A stretch of 64,000 nucleotides of DNA. It comes from Micromonospora sp. HM5-17. Its GTDB lineage: Bacteria > Actinomycetota > Actinomycetes > Mycobacteriales > Micromonosporaceae. The position numbers and the translations under genes are program-made. Position 1 is the stretch's first letter; the number at the start of each line of letters is the position of its first letter. Shown here in pieces: positions 10,051-18,963 of this stretch. The notes under the pieces are model-generated. The model ran no database searches. It saw only the letters and a list, made by a program, of their open reading frames with translations, and was not told where the DNA came from. The stretch covers positions 806,001-870,000 of the forward strand of contig NZ_RJWA01000003.1 in NCBI RefSeq assembly GCF_003762835.1, given 5' to 3'.

Positions 10051-10479
10051 GTCGGCCGACGATACCCGGCACCGTGCCGACGGGGCGTGGCCGCTACCGG
10101 GAGTTGACGTCGGGATGCCGAGCGCTGTCGACGGTACTGTCGTACTCGTCGCAGCCCGCCGGCCCGGGCTGCGGAAGGGCATGCCCGGCGCGGCGTCGGA
10201 GGGGCAGGCCCGGCACGGGCCGTGGCACGAACTCGCGGCGCGCCGGAGCGGTGCCGCGGTGTGCGCTCCACAGGAGTCGCGAGGCGCGACCCGGACCGGA
10301 CGCCGCAGGGCGCTCGCCGGCTGACCGCGGTGCGCTCGGTGCGGGCCGGGACGCGCGCCGGGCGGCGAGGGAACGACGGACGACGAGGAACCGAGGCGGG
10401 AGGTACGGAATGGTGGGTCGATGAGGAGACCGGGGCGACGGACCGAGCGGCAGGACACCGAGAGGACGGAGCGAAGGAA
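10051..10479. other. Intergenic region without recognised gene
   Basis: 429 bases between the divergent Nudix and RNA ligase-like genes. Reading frames here are arginine/glycine-rich and show no conserved motif. The last 12 bases contain GAAGGA, the ribosome binding site for the gene at 10480. It presumably holds both divergent promoters, but no clear -35/-10 pair was found. Confidence 0.4.
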
Positions 10480-11124
10480 ATGACGACGGTGGAACACGTC
10501 GACACCATGCGGGACCACTGGTGGTGGCGTCCGGGCTGGCGGGTCGGCCGGCACTACTACGCGTGTCACTTCGACATGGGTCGACACCGCGAACTGGTCG
10601 CCCTGGTCGAGCGGTACCAGCAGGCGATCGGTGAATTTCCCGGGCTCGACCTCATTCCGCACCGCTGGCTGCACCTGACGACGCAGGGCGTCGGGTTCCT
10701 GGACGACCTTGCCGCCGAGTCGATCGACCGTCTGGTCGGGGTCGTCGCCGATCGGCTCGCGGAGGTGCCGGCGCCGGTGGTCACCTTCCACCGGCCGACG
10801 GTACGGGGTGAGGCGGTGTATCTGCTGGCGGACCCGGCCGAGCCGGTCGCCGCGGTCCGGTCGGCGGTGCGCGCGGCGATCGCCGAGGCGCTCGGCGAGG
10901 AGCGGGTCGAGCAGGCGGCGGAGGGTCCGGCCGGCTTCCGGCCGCACGTCAGCATCGCGTACTCGAACCGGGAACAGCCCGGGGCGCCGATCGCTGAGGC
11001 GCTGGAGAAGGTGATGACCGAGCCGGTGACCGTGGTGCTCGACCAGATCGAGCTTCTCGAGTACCACCGGGATCGCCGGATGTACGAGTGGACCGAGGCC
11101 CGTCCGCTGAGGATCGGCCGGTGA
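10480..11124 (+). CDS. 2'-5' RNA ligase/cyclic phosphodiesterase-like protein
   Basis: 2H phosphoesterase superfamily protein of 214 residues. Both His-x-Ser/Thr motifs are visible: HLTT at about residue 65 and HVSI at about residue 156. These form the catalytic pair that acts on 2',5' or 2',3'-cyclic phosphate bonds in RNA or nucleotides. Start ATG 10480 (MTTVEHVDTM) has GAAGGA 3-8 bases upstream. The N terminus is Trp-rich (DHWWWRPGWR). Cytoplasmic, with no clear operon partner. The physiological substrate is unknown for most bacterial members. Confidence 0.85.
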   Translation: MTTVEHVDTMRDHWWWRPGWRVGRHYYACHFDMGRHRELVALVERYQQAIGEFPGLDLIPHRWLHLTTQGVGFLDDLAAESIDRLVGVVADRLAEVPAPVVTFHRPTVRGEAVYLLADPAEPVAAVRSAVRAAIAEALGEERVEQAAEGPAGFRPHVSIAYSNREQPGAPIAEALEKVMTEPVTVVLDQIELLEYHRDRRMYEWTEARPLRIGR

Positions 11125-11432
11125 CCCCGGTTGGCCTCGGCGGGCCTTGCGGCCACGGCGACGATAAGTGTCCAATCTAGACGTACATAGGTGTATGTAG
11201 ACATTCGATGGTGGGGGTGCGCGGGCTGCCGCCGTGGTAGCCGTGCGGTGGTACCCGCGCTCCCGCCGCCGGTGCGCGGCGGCGTGCCGGCGCCGGGCCT
11301 ACCGTCACCGGGGCGGTCGGCGCGGTGCCTCGGTCGCCGGCGGCCCACCGTCATGGTGCTTCGGCCATCAGCGGTCCGCCCGCACGGCGCCTGCCGGCGC
11401 CCCGGCGGCTCGTCACCCCGTTCAGCGGTTTG
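11125..11432. other. Gene-free convergent region with AT-rich palindrome
   Basis: 308 bases between the RNA ligase-like gene and the convergent phosphatase gene. Reading frames here are not gene-like. The notable content is an unusually A/T-rich patch at about 11166-11206 containing a TACATA/TATGTA inverted repeat, listed separately. Confidence 0.4.
11184..11199. promoter_or_regulatory. TACATA-ggtg-TATGTA operator-like inverted repeat
   Basis: TACATA (11184-11189) and TATGTA (11194-11199) form a perfect inverted repeat with a 4-base spacer, inside a rare A/T-rich patch flanked by TCTAGAC and TAGACA. Such sites resemble PadR- or GntR-type operators over a promoter. No convincing gene follows on either strand: the next + strand ATG (11207) opens a frame of only about 10 codons. 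Confidence 0.4.
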
Positions 11433-12688
11433 TCAGCGGGTGATTCGCGCCCGTGGGGTACGCCGCAGCGCCAGCAGGGCCACGTCGTCGACGGGTTGTT
11501 CGATGTCCAGGGTGTTCATGATCGTCGCGCAGACCGCCTCGGCCGTTCCGGGGCGGATCGCGGCGCGGAGGCGGTCGAGCCCGACGTCGATCAGCTCGTT
11601 ACGCCGCTCGATGAGGCCGTCGGTGTAGCAGACCAGGACCGCCTCCGGCGGGAAGTCGACGACGGTCGTGCGGCGCTTCGGACGGCTGATCCCGAGCGGC
11701 AGGTCGACGGGGAGGGCCAGCGGACCCACACCGGCGTCCGGGTCGGCGAGCATCGGTGCCAGGTGCCCGGCCAGGGAGATGCGGATCTGGTCCCGGTCGG
11801 GGCTGACCAGCGCGTAGAGCACGGTGGCGAGGTTGCCGGCCTCGAAGTGCTGGATCTTCTGGTCGAGCCGGGTCAGTGCGTCGGCCGGGTCGTCGCACTC
11901 CAGGGCGTACGCCCGCAGGGCACTGCGCAGCCGACCCATCACGACGGCGGCCCGCAACCCGTGCCCGGAGACGTCGCCGACCACGAGGCCGAGCCAGCCT
12001 GAGGGAAGGGTGAAGACGTCGTACCAGTCGCCACCGATACCGGTGTGGTGGCCGGGGACGTACCGGGCGGCCATCTCGACGCCGGCGACCTCCGGCAGCC
12101 GGGTGGGGAGCAGGCGCTCCGCTGCAGGGCGAGGGTCGCGGTTCGGTCGATGCCGCCGAGCCGGGCCTGACTCGCGAGGCTGGCGCGGTCCGCGACCAGC
12201 TGGAGCAGCTGGACGTCGTCCCGGGTGAAGCGACGTGGGCTCAGGGTCCCCACGTGCAGCACTCCCACCAGGTCCGTGCCGGCGAACAGCGGCACCCCGA
12301 GCATGGACCGGATTCCCCTGTCCCGCAGGACGGCGGTGGGCAGATCGGCCGGCGCGACCTGTTCCACCACGATCGGCTGTTTCCCCGCGGCGACCTGCCC
12401 GACGAAACCGTGAGCCGCCGAGATCCGGAGCCCCGGCCGGGTCTCCGCCTCGACACCCTTCGCGGCGGTCGTCACGAACTGCTGCGCGTGTTGATCGAGG
12501 AGCAGGATGGCCGCCGTGTCGACCATGAGGATCTCCTGGACCCGCGCGAGGAGTTCGTCGAAGAGATCGTCGACGTCGAGCCGAGACAGCGCGGAGTCCG
12601 TCACTGCCTCGATCCGGCGGAGCCGCTCGTCGACCCCGACTCCCTCTGCCTCGATCACTCCGTGAAGCGTAGCCGGTGTGGGGACCAC
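11433..12688 (-). pseudogene. GAF-SpoIIE (PP2C-type) phosphatase, frameshifted
   Basis: Two halves of one sensor phosphatase lie in different frames. The upstream half (GTG 12688, or GTG 12658) has an ERLRRIEAVTDSAL helix, a GAF domain (VQEILMVDTAAILLLD to TLSPRRFTRDDVQLL) and the linker RTATLALQRS. The downstream half resumes with LLPTRLPEVAGVEMAARY, GGDWYDVF, VGDVSGHGLRAAVVMGRLR and VCYTDGLIERR, a SpoIIE/RsbU-type PP2C domain ending at 11433. Joining ALQRS to LLPTRLP requires a shift of one base at about 12111-12121. Such enzymes dephosphorylate anti-anti-sigma factors in stress control. Either a pseudogene or a sequence error. Confidence 0.8.
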
Positions 12689-12890
12689 CGGCGGTGATGG
12701 AACAGTCTGGCTCGGGCGTGGCCGTGGCGCGGCGGTCGCTGCCCGTCGTACGGTCCGTCGTCGGCTGAACCGTCCGCACGGGAGCCTCCGGAAAGGGCCG
12801 GTTCCGGCGTGAAACAGGGAGTAGGGACCAGACGGTCCGATCAGCGGTCACGAGGGCGGTTCTTCCGCTTTCCGAACAGGCCGGCCGCTT

Positions 12891-13535
12891 CTAGAACAGG
12901 CCGGCGCTGCCCGCGATCGCGGCGGCCTCGGCCTTCGACGAGACCCTGAGCTTGCGTAACAGGGACGCGATCAGGCGTTTCGCCGTCCGTTCCGAGACGT
13001 GCAGCTTCTCCGAGATCCCGGCCGTACTGGTTCCCCGGGCAATAAGCTGCAGGAGCAGGCGTTCCTGCTCGTCGAGGCCGGCGGAGACCGAGGCCCGGCC
13101 GCGCACCGGTGCGACGAGCGCCCCCAGCAGGTCGGCGGGGAGGACCGCCCAACCATCCAGCACGGCGAGCAGCGGCGGCAGGAGTTCCTCGGGCTCACTG
13201 CTCTTCGGTAGGTAACCGTCGGCACCGGCCCGGAGCGCCTCCACGGCGGTGGCGGTGTCGTCGAGACCGGACATCGCGACGATCCGGAGGCCCGGGTTGG
13301 TCCGCCGGATGGCGGCGATGGCCCGTACCCCGCCGGGCTCGGGCATGCGGAGGTCGACCAGGGCCAGATCGGGAAGGCAGCGACGGACGAGGGCGGCGGC
13401 CGACGCCGCGTCCCCGGTCGACCCCACGACCCGTACCCGCCCACCGTCGGTGGCCGCGAGCAGCAGCTCCAGCCCACGTACGAACAGGGGGTGGTCGTCG
13501 ATCAAAGCGATGCGGACGGTGGCCGAACCGGGCAC
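12891..13535 (-). CDS. NarL/LuxR-family response regulator
   Basis: Two-component DNA-binding regulator of 214 residues. The receiver domain has acidic Asp13/Asp14 in IDDHPLF, phospho-acceptor Asp61 in LALVDLRMP and Lys111 in GYLPKSS. The C-terminal LuxR HTH contains LIARGTSTAGISEKLHVSERTAKRLI and ends AGSAGLF. GTG 13535 has a GGAAAGG ribosome site upstream. It is divergent from the histidine kinase gene starting at 13566, with only 30 bases between start codons, so the promoters must overlap the 5' ends. The kinase is the obvious partner; targets are not evident, but the catalase/exporter genes are nearby. Confidence 0.9.
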   Translation of the reverse strand: MPGSATVRIALIDDHPLFVRGLELLLAATDGGRVRVVGSTGDAASAAALVRRCLPDLALVDLRMPEPGGVRAIAAIRRTNPGLRIVAMSGLDDTATAVEALRAGADGYLPKSSEPEELLPPLLAVLDGWAVLPADLLGALVAPVRGRASVSAGLDEQERLLLQLIARGTSTAGISEKLHVSERTAKRLIASLLRKLRVSSKAEAAAIAGSAGLF

Positions 13536-13565
13536 CCGGGCGCCTTTCCCGGATACGGCCTGATC

Positions 13566-14690
13566 ATGCCCACCAGGTTGAGAGGCGTACCCCGGCGACG
13601 TTTCGCGACGATCGGTACGCCGATGCCGGCGGCGCTGGTCGGCGGCGCGGTGGTGGTCCTGGCCGGTGCCGTGGCGCTCGGGCTGCTCCTGAACGCCACG
13701 ATGGCCGTGACGCTGGTGCTGACCGGGCTGCTCGCGGTGGATCTCGTGCTCCGGGCACGGTCGCTGCTCTGCCGCCGTGGATCCAGATCCCCGGCCGAAC
13801 CGGACGGACGTCCGAGCCGGGGCGATCCCGCTGTCGAGTCTGTCCTGCTCCGGGCGCTCTGTCACGAGTTGCGGTCGCCGATCGGCACGCTGACCGCGCT
13901 GACCCGGACCCTCGCCGACGAGCGGCAGGCGGTCACCGTGGCCGACCGGCGGGCGATGCTGTCGCTCGCCCGGGACCAGGCCGTACACCTCGACGGCGTC
14001 TGGCGGCAGGCGGTGGCCTGGGCACGCGGCGTGACCGAGGACGGCGAACCGCCGGTCCCGCTGGCCCGGATCCTGCCGGCGGTGGTCGCGGCCTGGCCGC
14101 CGAGCCGGGTACGGCTGTCGGTGAGTCCCGACGCAGGCCGACGGTTGGTCAACGCCCAGCGGGTTCGTCAGGTGCTGCTGAACCTGGTCGACAACGCACT
14201 GCGGCACGGCCCCCGGCGGGGCCCGGTCCGCGTCACCGCCACCGTGCGCGCCGGTGATCTGGTGATCATGGTCGCCGACGAGGGCCGACACTGTGCCGAT
14301 CTGCTCGCCGCACTGCGCCGCCCGGCCCCGCCCGGCGGAATGTCCGGCCTGGGGCTCTGGATTGTCCGACGGCTGGTCGACGTCGACGGTGGCACGATCC
14401 GGGCGTACCCGCTCCGACCGCGCGGTGTCGCGGTCGAGGTGTCGCTTCCCGCGCAACCGACCCCGTGGCCCGACGCAACCCGCCGTGCCGAGCCCGTCCG
14501 CCAGCCGGAGCCGGTCGGCCGCGCCCGTCTCCTCCGGCTGCTCAGCGGTTGGCCCGGATGGGCCACCGTTTGGCCCGGCCGGTTCGCCGTTCCGGGTACC
14601 CGCGCGGTGTCCGCATCCCGCCCGACAGGAGGACAGCGTGTTCAGCCACATCAAGGATCTGCAGTTCACGGCGAAGCCGGACGGACCTGA
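13566..14690 (+). CDS. Sensor histidine kinase
   Basis: Membrane histidine kinase of about 374 residues. Two hydrophobic helices at about residues 18-60 (AALVGGAVVVLAGAVALGLLL and a second segment) are followed directly by the H-box RALCHELRSPIGTL with His near residue 100, the N-box QVLLNLVDNALRHG, a VADEGRH G1-like box and MSGLGLWIVRRL. There is almost no extracytoplasmic sensor domain, so it may sense membrane state or a partner protein. The 60-80 residue C-terminal tail is low-complexity and overlaps the manganese catalase gene by 53 bases. It is divergent from its presumed response regulator. Confidence 0.85.
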   Translation: MPTRLRGVPRRRFATIGTPMPAALVGGAVVVLAGAVALGLLLNATMAVTLVLTGLLAVDLVLRARSLLCRRGSRSPAEPDGRPSRGDPAVESVLLRALCHELRSPIGTLTALTRTLADERQAVTVADRRAMLSLARDQAVHLDGVWRQAVAWARGVTEDGEPPVPLARILPAVVAAWPPSRVRLSVSPDAGRRLVNAQRVRQVLLNLVDNALRHGPRRGPVRVTATVRAGDLVIMVADEGRHCADLLAALRRPAPPGGMSGLGLWIVRRLVDVDGGTIRAYPLRPRGVAVEVSLPAQPTPWPDATRRAEPVRQPEPVGRARLLRLLSGWPGWATVWPGRFAVPGTRAVSASRPTGGQRVQPHQGSAVHGEAGRT

Positions 14691-15504
14691 TGCCGCCTTC
14701 GCCCGGCGTCTCCAGGAGATTCTGGGCGGCAAGTGGGGAGAGATGACCGTCGCCAACCAGTACCTCTTCCAGGGCTGGAGCTGCCGCCTCCCGGGCAAGT
14801 ACAAGGATCTCCTGCTCGATGTCGGCACGGAGGAACTGGGCCACGTCGAGATGATCTCCATCATGATCGCCCGGTTGTTGGACAGCGCGCCGCTCTCGAT
14901 GCAGGAGGCCGCCGCCGAGGACAACCCGATGCTGGCGGCGATCTACGCCGGCTCCAACCCGGCGCACCTCATCCACGCCGGCGGCGGGCCGCTACCGGTG
15001 GACAGCGTCGGAGTGCCGTGGAACGGCTCGTACATCACCGCCAGCGGCAACCTGCTCGCCGACTTCTACCTCAACGTCACGGCGGAGGCGCAGGGACGAC
15101 TCCAGGTGGCCCGCCTGTTCAACATGACCGACGATCCCGGCGTCAAGCAGATGCTGCGTTTCCTGCTCGCTCGGGACACGATGCACCAGAACATGTGGCT
15201 CGCCGCCATCGAACAGCTCAAGGAGGACGGCCTCGAGGAGATGCCGGTGCCGGAGGCCTTCCCGGATGCCGAGCAGGAGAACGAGTTCGCCTACCAGTTC
15301 ATCAACTTCTCCGCCGGTGAGGAGTCGGCCGAGGGCCGGTGGGCGTCCGGACCGAGCCCCGACGGGAAGGGCCAGTTCAGCTATCACGCGACGGCACAGG
15401 CCCATGAGGAGGCGCCGACGCTGCCGCCGGCGGACCCCCGGTTGCACGGCACCCCGCCGCCGACGGTCGGCTCGATGCTCGCCGCGAGGACGACGAGCCG
15501 CTGA
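14638..15504 (+). CDS. Manganese catalase
   Basis: Non-haem dimanganese catalase of 288 residues that disproportionates hydrogen peroxide. Ligand-bearing helices are recognisable: GEMTVANQYLFQGWS (Glu), GTEELGHVEMIS (Glu and His), NVTAEAQGRLQVARL (Glu) and ARDTMHQNMW (His). GTG 14638 is preceded by AGGAGG at 14628-14633. The start lies inside the histidine kinase frame, so the two are likely translationally coupled. The putative manganese/heavy-metal transporter follows after a hairpin. The C-terminal tail (HEEAPTLPPADPRLHG) is typical of spore-former and actinobacterial members. Confidence 0.93.
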   Translation: MFSHIKDLQFTAKPDGPDAAFARRLQEILGGKWGEMTVANQYLFQGWSCRLPGKYKDLLLDVGTEELGHVEMISIMIARLLDSAPLSMQEAAAEDNPMLAAIYAGSNPAHLIHAGGGPLPVDSVGVPWNGSYITASGNLLADFYLNVTAEAQGRLQVARLFNMTDDPGVKQMLRFLLARDTMHQNMWLAAIEQLKEDGLEEMPVPEAFPDAEQENEFAYQFINFSAGEESAEGRWASGPSPDGKGQFSYHATAQAHEEAPTLPPADPRLHGTPPPTVGSMLAARTTSR

Positions 15505-15539
15505 CCGGGCTCGTCACGTCCGCCGCTTCCCGTTCCCCG

Positions 15540-15581
15540 CCGTGCCGGGACGACCTGTCTCCGCCGGACGTCCCGGCACGG
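15540..15581. terminator. 13-bp hairpin between catalase and exporter genes
   Basis: CCGTGCCGGGACG (15540-15552) pairs perfectly with 15569-15581, with a 16-base loop, in the 99-base gap after the catalase gene. It could terminate the catalase transcript or attenuate read-through into the transporter gene, which starts 22 bases later. Confidence 0.6.
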
Positions 15582-15603
15582 TCCACCACTGGAGGGCTGC
15601 CTC

Positions 15604-16902
15604 GTGGTCGAACTGCTCGTCCGTCCGCTGGCGGACGCCTTCATGCAGGTCGGGGTCTTCGTCGCCGTGCTGGTCGCGCTCTTCGGGTGGCTCCGCTGGC
15701 GTCACGGCGACCGGGTCACCGATGGACTGACCCGCCGGCCGCGGCTCGGTCCGCTGGTCGGCGCGGTGCTGGGCGTGAGCCCCGGGTGCGGCGGGGCCAT
15801 CATCCTCATGCCGCTCTACGCCCGGGGGAAGGTCAGTTACGGCACGGTGATCGCCGCGCTCGCCGCGACGATGGGCGACTCGTCCTGGGTGGTGATCGCC
15901 GCTGATCCCGGATTCGCGCTCCGGATCCACCTGGTGCTGTTCGTGGTCGGTCTGGCCACCGGATACGCCGTCGACCTGCTCGGGATCGACCCGGCCCGCG
16001 CCCTGCCCGCGTGGTGGCGGCGGCGCCGGGCGGGCAGGGCGGCCGCGGCGCTGCCGGGTGCCGTGCCGGCCGGCGTCGCCCCACCGGCCCGACCGGCGCC
16101 GGTCGGGCCGTCCGCGCCTGCCGGGGCGCCGGCCCCGACCACGGCCGCCCCACCCGCCGCCTCCGCCGTGCGGCCTGCCCCAGCGGGCCGGGCCGCCGCG
16201 CCGGGGCGCGGCCGGCCGCGCGGAGTCGACAACCCGGGAACGGGAGGGCTCGCGGTGCTCGCCGCCGCCGACCAGGCGCCGACCGCGCGGCGGAGCGGGA
16301 TCTCCGTCGCCTTCTGGGGGTTGACCACGCCGGCCTTCCTGGTCTCCGTCCCGGTCGCGTTTCACGCGGTCGACCCGGCGTCGTTGCGTGCCCCGTTCGC
16401 CGGCGTCGACCCGTACCTGGTCCTGGGGTGCGCCGGCATGCTGGTCGCCCTGGTCGTCTTCGCCGTCGGACGGGGCCGGTTCGCCGACGACTCCATGGCC
16501 ACCGCCCACCCGGCGAGTCTGCGGGAGACGCTCCGGCACAGCGCGCACGAGGCGTCGTTCGTCACGGTGTGGGTCGCGGCCGCCTACCTCGGGTGGCAGG
16601 TCCTCTCCACGGCGACCGGATTCGACGGTTCGCAGCTGGGCTTCGCCGGAGTGGTCGGGGTCCTCGTCGGCGCGCTCATCGGGTTGGTCCCGGGCTGCGC
16701 GATCCAGATCGTCTTCACCGGGATCTACGTCAGCGGGGGACTGCCGCTGCCGACGCTGGTCGCCAACGCGATCAGCCAGGACGGCGATGCCCTCATCCCG
16801 CTCGCGGCGCTGCGTCGCCGGGCCGCCGGACTGGCGACCCTGATCACGACCGTGCCGGCGCTCGTCGTGGGTCTCGGACTGCTGCTGGTCCTCGCCGTAT
16901 GA
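15604..16902 (+). CDS. Putative 10-TM manganese/heavy-metal exporter (ArsP_2-like)
   Basis: Polytopic membrane protein of 432 residues resembling the ArsP_2/'putative manganese transporter' family. It has two inverted-looking halves: the first contains SPGCGGAIILMPLYARGKVSYGT and the second VPGCAIQIVFTGIYVSGGLPLPT, each followed by a conserved acidic patch (MGDSS, QDGDA). The halves are joined by a Pro/Ala-rich cytoplasmic linker (about residues 138-215). GTG 15604 has GGAGGG about 10 bases upstream. Position next to manganese catalase supports a manganese role; transport direction is inferred from the family name and not shown here. Confidence 0.7.
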   Translation: MVELLVRPLADAFMQVGVFVAVLVALFGWLRWRHGDRVTDGLTRRPRLGPLVGAVLGVSPGCGGAIILMPLYARGKVSYGTVIAALAATMGDSSWVVIAADPGFALRIHLVLFVVGLATGYAVDLLGIDPARALPAWWRRRRAGRAAAALPGAVPAGVAPPARPAPVGPSAPAGAPAPTTAAPPAASAVRPAPAGRAAAPGRGRPRGVDNPGTGGLAVLAAADQAPTARRSGISVAFWGLTTPAFLVSVPVAFHAVDPASLRAPFAGVDPYLVLGCAGMLVALVVFAVGRGRFADDSMATAHPASLRETLRHSAHEASFVTVWVAAAYLGWQVLSTATGFDGSQLGFAGVVGVLVGALIGLVPGCAIQIVFTGIYVSGGLPLPTLVANAISQDGDALIPLAALRRRAAGLATLITTVPALVVGLGLLLVLAV

Positions 16903-16934
16903 ACCTGTCCCGCACCGTCTGAGCCGGGGGTGCC

Positions 16935-17297
16935 GTGATGTCGAGAGTGGAGCACGAGACCGGGGCGCCGGCGTTGCCCCGCCCCGCCGTCGTGCGACGG
17001 AGGTTCCAGGTCTTCGCCGGGCTGACCGTCGTCGCGGTCGTGGCCCGGCTGCCGGTCTGGTCCTGGCTGGCCCTGCTCGCGATCACCGTGCTGATCCCGG
17101 TCGCCGTGGCGGTGTACGGCGGCCCGGGTCTGCTCCGCGGAGTCTTCCGGCCCGGCTGTCCCGCCAGCCCGCCCCGATCCCTCCCCGGTCGAGCCGTACG
17201 GGGTGCGGGGCGGGTGGGATCGGGCACCGCCGATCGGGCCGACGCCGCTGACCGAGGTGTGCTCGGGGCGCCGGCCGCCGGCCGGGACCATGGGTGA
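16935..17297 (+). CDS. Small membrane protein, unknown function
   Basis: 120-residue protein with two hydrophobic segments (FQVFAGLTVVAVVARLPVW and SWLALLAITVLIPVAVAVY, about residues 24-62) and an unstructured Arg/Gly/Ala-rich tail. Third-position G/C bias is strong through at least residue 80. GTG 16935 or ATG 16938 could start it. It sits 32 bases after the exporter gene in the same direction, so it may belong to that unit. No family recognised. Confidence 0.5.
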   Translation: MMSRVEHETGAPALPRPAVVRRRFQVFAGLTVVAVVARLPVWSWLALLAITVLIPVAVAVYGGPGLLRGVFRPGCPASPPRSLPGRAVRGAGRVGSGTADRADAADRGVLGAPAAGRDHG

Positions 17298-17421
17298 GCG
17301 CCGCCGGACCAGGGGGTCCGACGGCGGGAACGCTGTGCCGGGCCGGCGGTGCGGCCGGCCCGGCGAGTCGCCTCCTCGGCGTACCGGAGCGGGTGCGGAC
17401 GCGACGACCGCGTCCGCCCGC

Positions 17422-17997
17422 TCAGCCGCGGTCCGCCTGGGACTCGCGCCAGTCCCGGACCGCGTCCCGGACCCGGTCGAAGAGGGCCATCGGCGGCCCG
17501 ACCAGCATGTTCGCCGTCGCGGACTCGCCGCTGTGCGGATGCGGGCGGGTCGGCGCCATCGCCTCGGCGGCCCGCACCGCGCCGGCCATCCGGGTCAGCT
17601 GCGCCTCGGACATGTTCCGGCGCAGGGACGGGAACTCCTCGTTCTCCTCGTGGCTCGCGTGCTGGACCACCGCGTCGGCGAGTCGTGCCAGCCGGGTGTC
17701 GAAGTTCGGGTGGTCGACGCCCATCTCGTACAGTTCGGCCAGCTCACGCTTGGCCTGGTCCTCCTCCTGAAGCCGCTGGTCCACCACCTGATGGCCACGG
17801 TCGATCCTCCGCCGGGCGCTCGGATGCACGACGATCTCCTCGGCGCTCTCGTGCACCGCCAGGAGCCGGACCAGCTGCTCGAACAGCTCCCGCTTCTCGG
17901 TTCCCCGTGCCCGGCTCAACTGCCCGAACAGGCTCTTGATCTGGTTGTGCTGGTCGACCAGGAGGTCCACCACGTCCCGCTGCTTGGTCGCGGTCAC
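17422..17997 (-). CDS. Hemerythrin HHE-domain protein
   Basis: 191-residue helical protein with an HHE cation-binding domain. Metal-binding histidines and glutamates are visible in DQHNQIKSLF, LAVHESAEEIVVHP and VVQHASHEENEEFPSL. A C-terminal tail with RPHPHSGESATAN follows. Members bind di-iron or oxygen and are often linked to oxidative or nitrosative stress, which fits the neighbouring catalase. GTG 17997 (MTATKQRDVVDLLVDQHN). It is divergent from the DUF4383 gene, with 227 bases between starts. Confidence 0.88.
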   Translation of the reverse strand: MTATKQRDVVDLLVDQHNQIKSLFGQLSRARGTEKRELFEQLVRLLAVHESAEEIVVHPSARRRIDRGHQVVDQRLQEEDQAKRELAELYEMGVDHPNFDTRLARLADAVVQHASHEENEEFPSLRRNMSEAQLTRMAGAVRAAEAMAPTRPHPHSGESATANMLVGPPMALFDRVRDAVRDWRESQADRG

Positions 17998-18224
17998 CGC
18001 CGATCACCTCGCTTCCGTCGTGGATGCCTAGCCGTACGGTTCCCCGGAGCGCCCGCTTCATGTGCCACCCGTGGGACGCGTGTGGCGCCCGCGCCGTACC
18101 ACCCCAGTCGGGCCGACGAAGCACCACGGGCCGCCCATCTCGGGCATCCGGGACGGCGGTGCCGCTGGTTTCACACGGCGCGGACGGGGAACGGGAGGCA
18201 TCATCCGCCAGGGAGGTGGGCGAC

Positions 18225-18677
18225 ATGGCGAGCGGGACCCAGATTCAGGTCGCCGGAGAGACCGGCGAGCCACTGCTGCTCGTACGCAGGCTCGCGGTGG
18301 CCGTCGCCGCGGCCTTCGTCCTCGTCGGCCTCGCTGGCTTCGTTCCCGGCATCACCACCCACTTCGGCGACCTCACCTTCGCCGGGCACGAGTCCGGAGC
18401 CAGGCTGTTCGGGGTGTTCCAGGTGTCGATCCTGCACAACCTCGTGCACCTCCTCTTCGGCGTCGTTGGTCTCGCGATGGCCCGTACCGTCGCGGGTGCC
18501 CGGCTCTTCCTGATCGGCGGCGGCGCCGTCTATCTCGCGTTCTGGATGTACGGGTTCGCCGTGGGACACCGGAGCGCGGCCAACTTCGTACCGTTCGACG
18601 CCGCCGACAACTGGCTGCACCTGGGCCTCGGGCTCGGGATGATGATCCTTGGCCTCGGCTCCGGCGAGCGGCGCTGA
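18225..18677 (+). CDS. DUF4383 integral membrane protein
   Basis: 150-residue protein with four hydrophobic helices and the DUF4383 hallmarks ARLFGVFQVSILHNLVHLLFG and DNWLHLGLGLGMM. ATG 18225 is preceded by GGGAGGTGGG at 18211-18220, which decides the start against longer in-frame options. Function unknown; members are common in actinobacterial stress regions. The hemerythrin gene lies divergently upstream. Confidence 0.85.
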   Translation: MASGTQIQVAGETGEPLLLVRRLAVAVAAAFVLVGLAGFVPGITTHFGDLTFAGHESGARLFGVFQVSILHNLVHLLFGVVGLAMARTVAGARLFLIGGGAVYLAFWMYGFAVGHRSAANFVPFDAADNWLHLGLGLGMMILGLGSGERR

Positions 18678-18963
18678 CGGCAGGGCGCGAGGCGGCACAC
18701 GCGCGCCCGTCTCGCCGGCGACATGAGGGATCCACGGGTGCGGCGGCGCGTGACGAGCCGATCGCGTGGTGGGCCGCCGTCGTCCCGCGACACCCACGAG
18801 AGCACCGCCTGCTACTGGAGTTCGTGCCCGGTGCTCCCAACCCACCGGTCACCCCGTAACCGGGTCGGCCCGAGGCGCGGGGTCGGCAACCCGTACCCCG
18901 CACCAACTAGGGTCGATGGGGGTGGCCCGGTCACCATGCCACGAGCCCGGACGAGGAGAGCAG

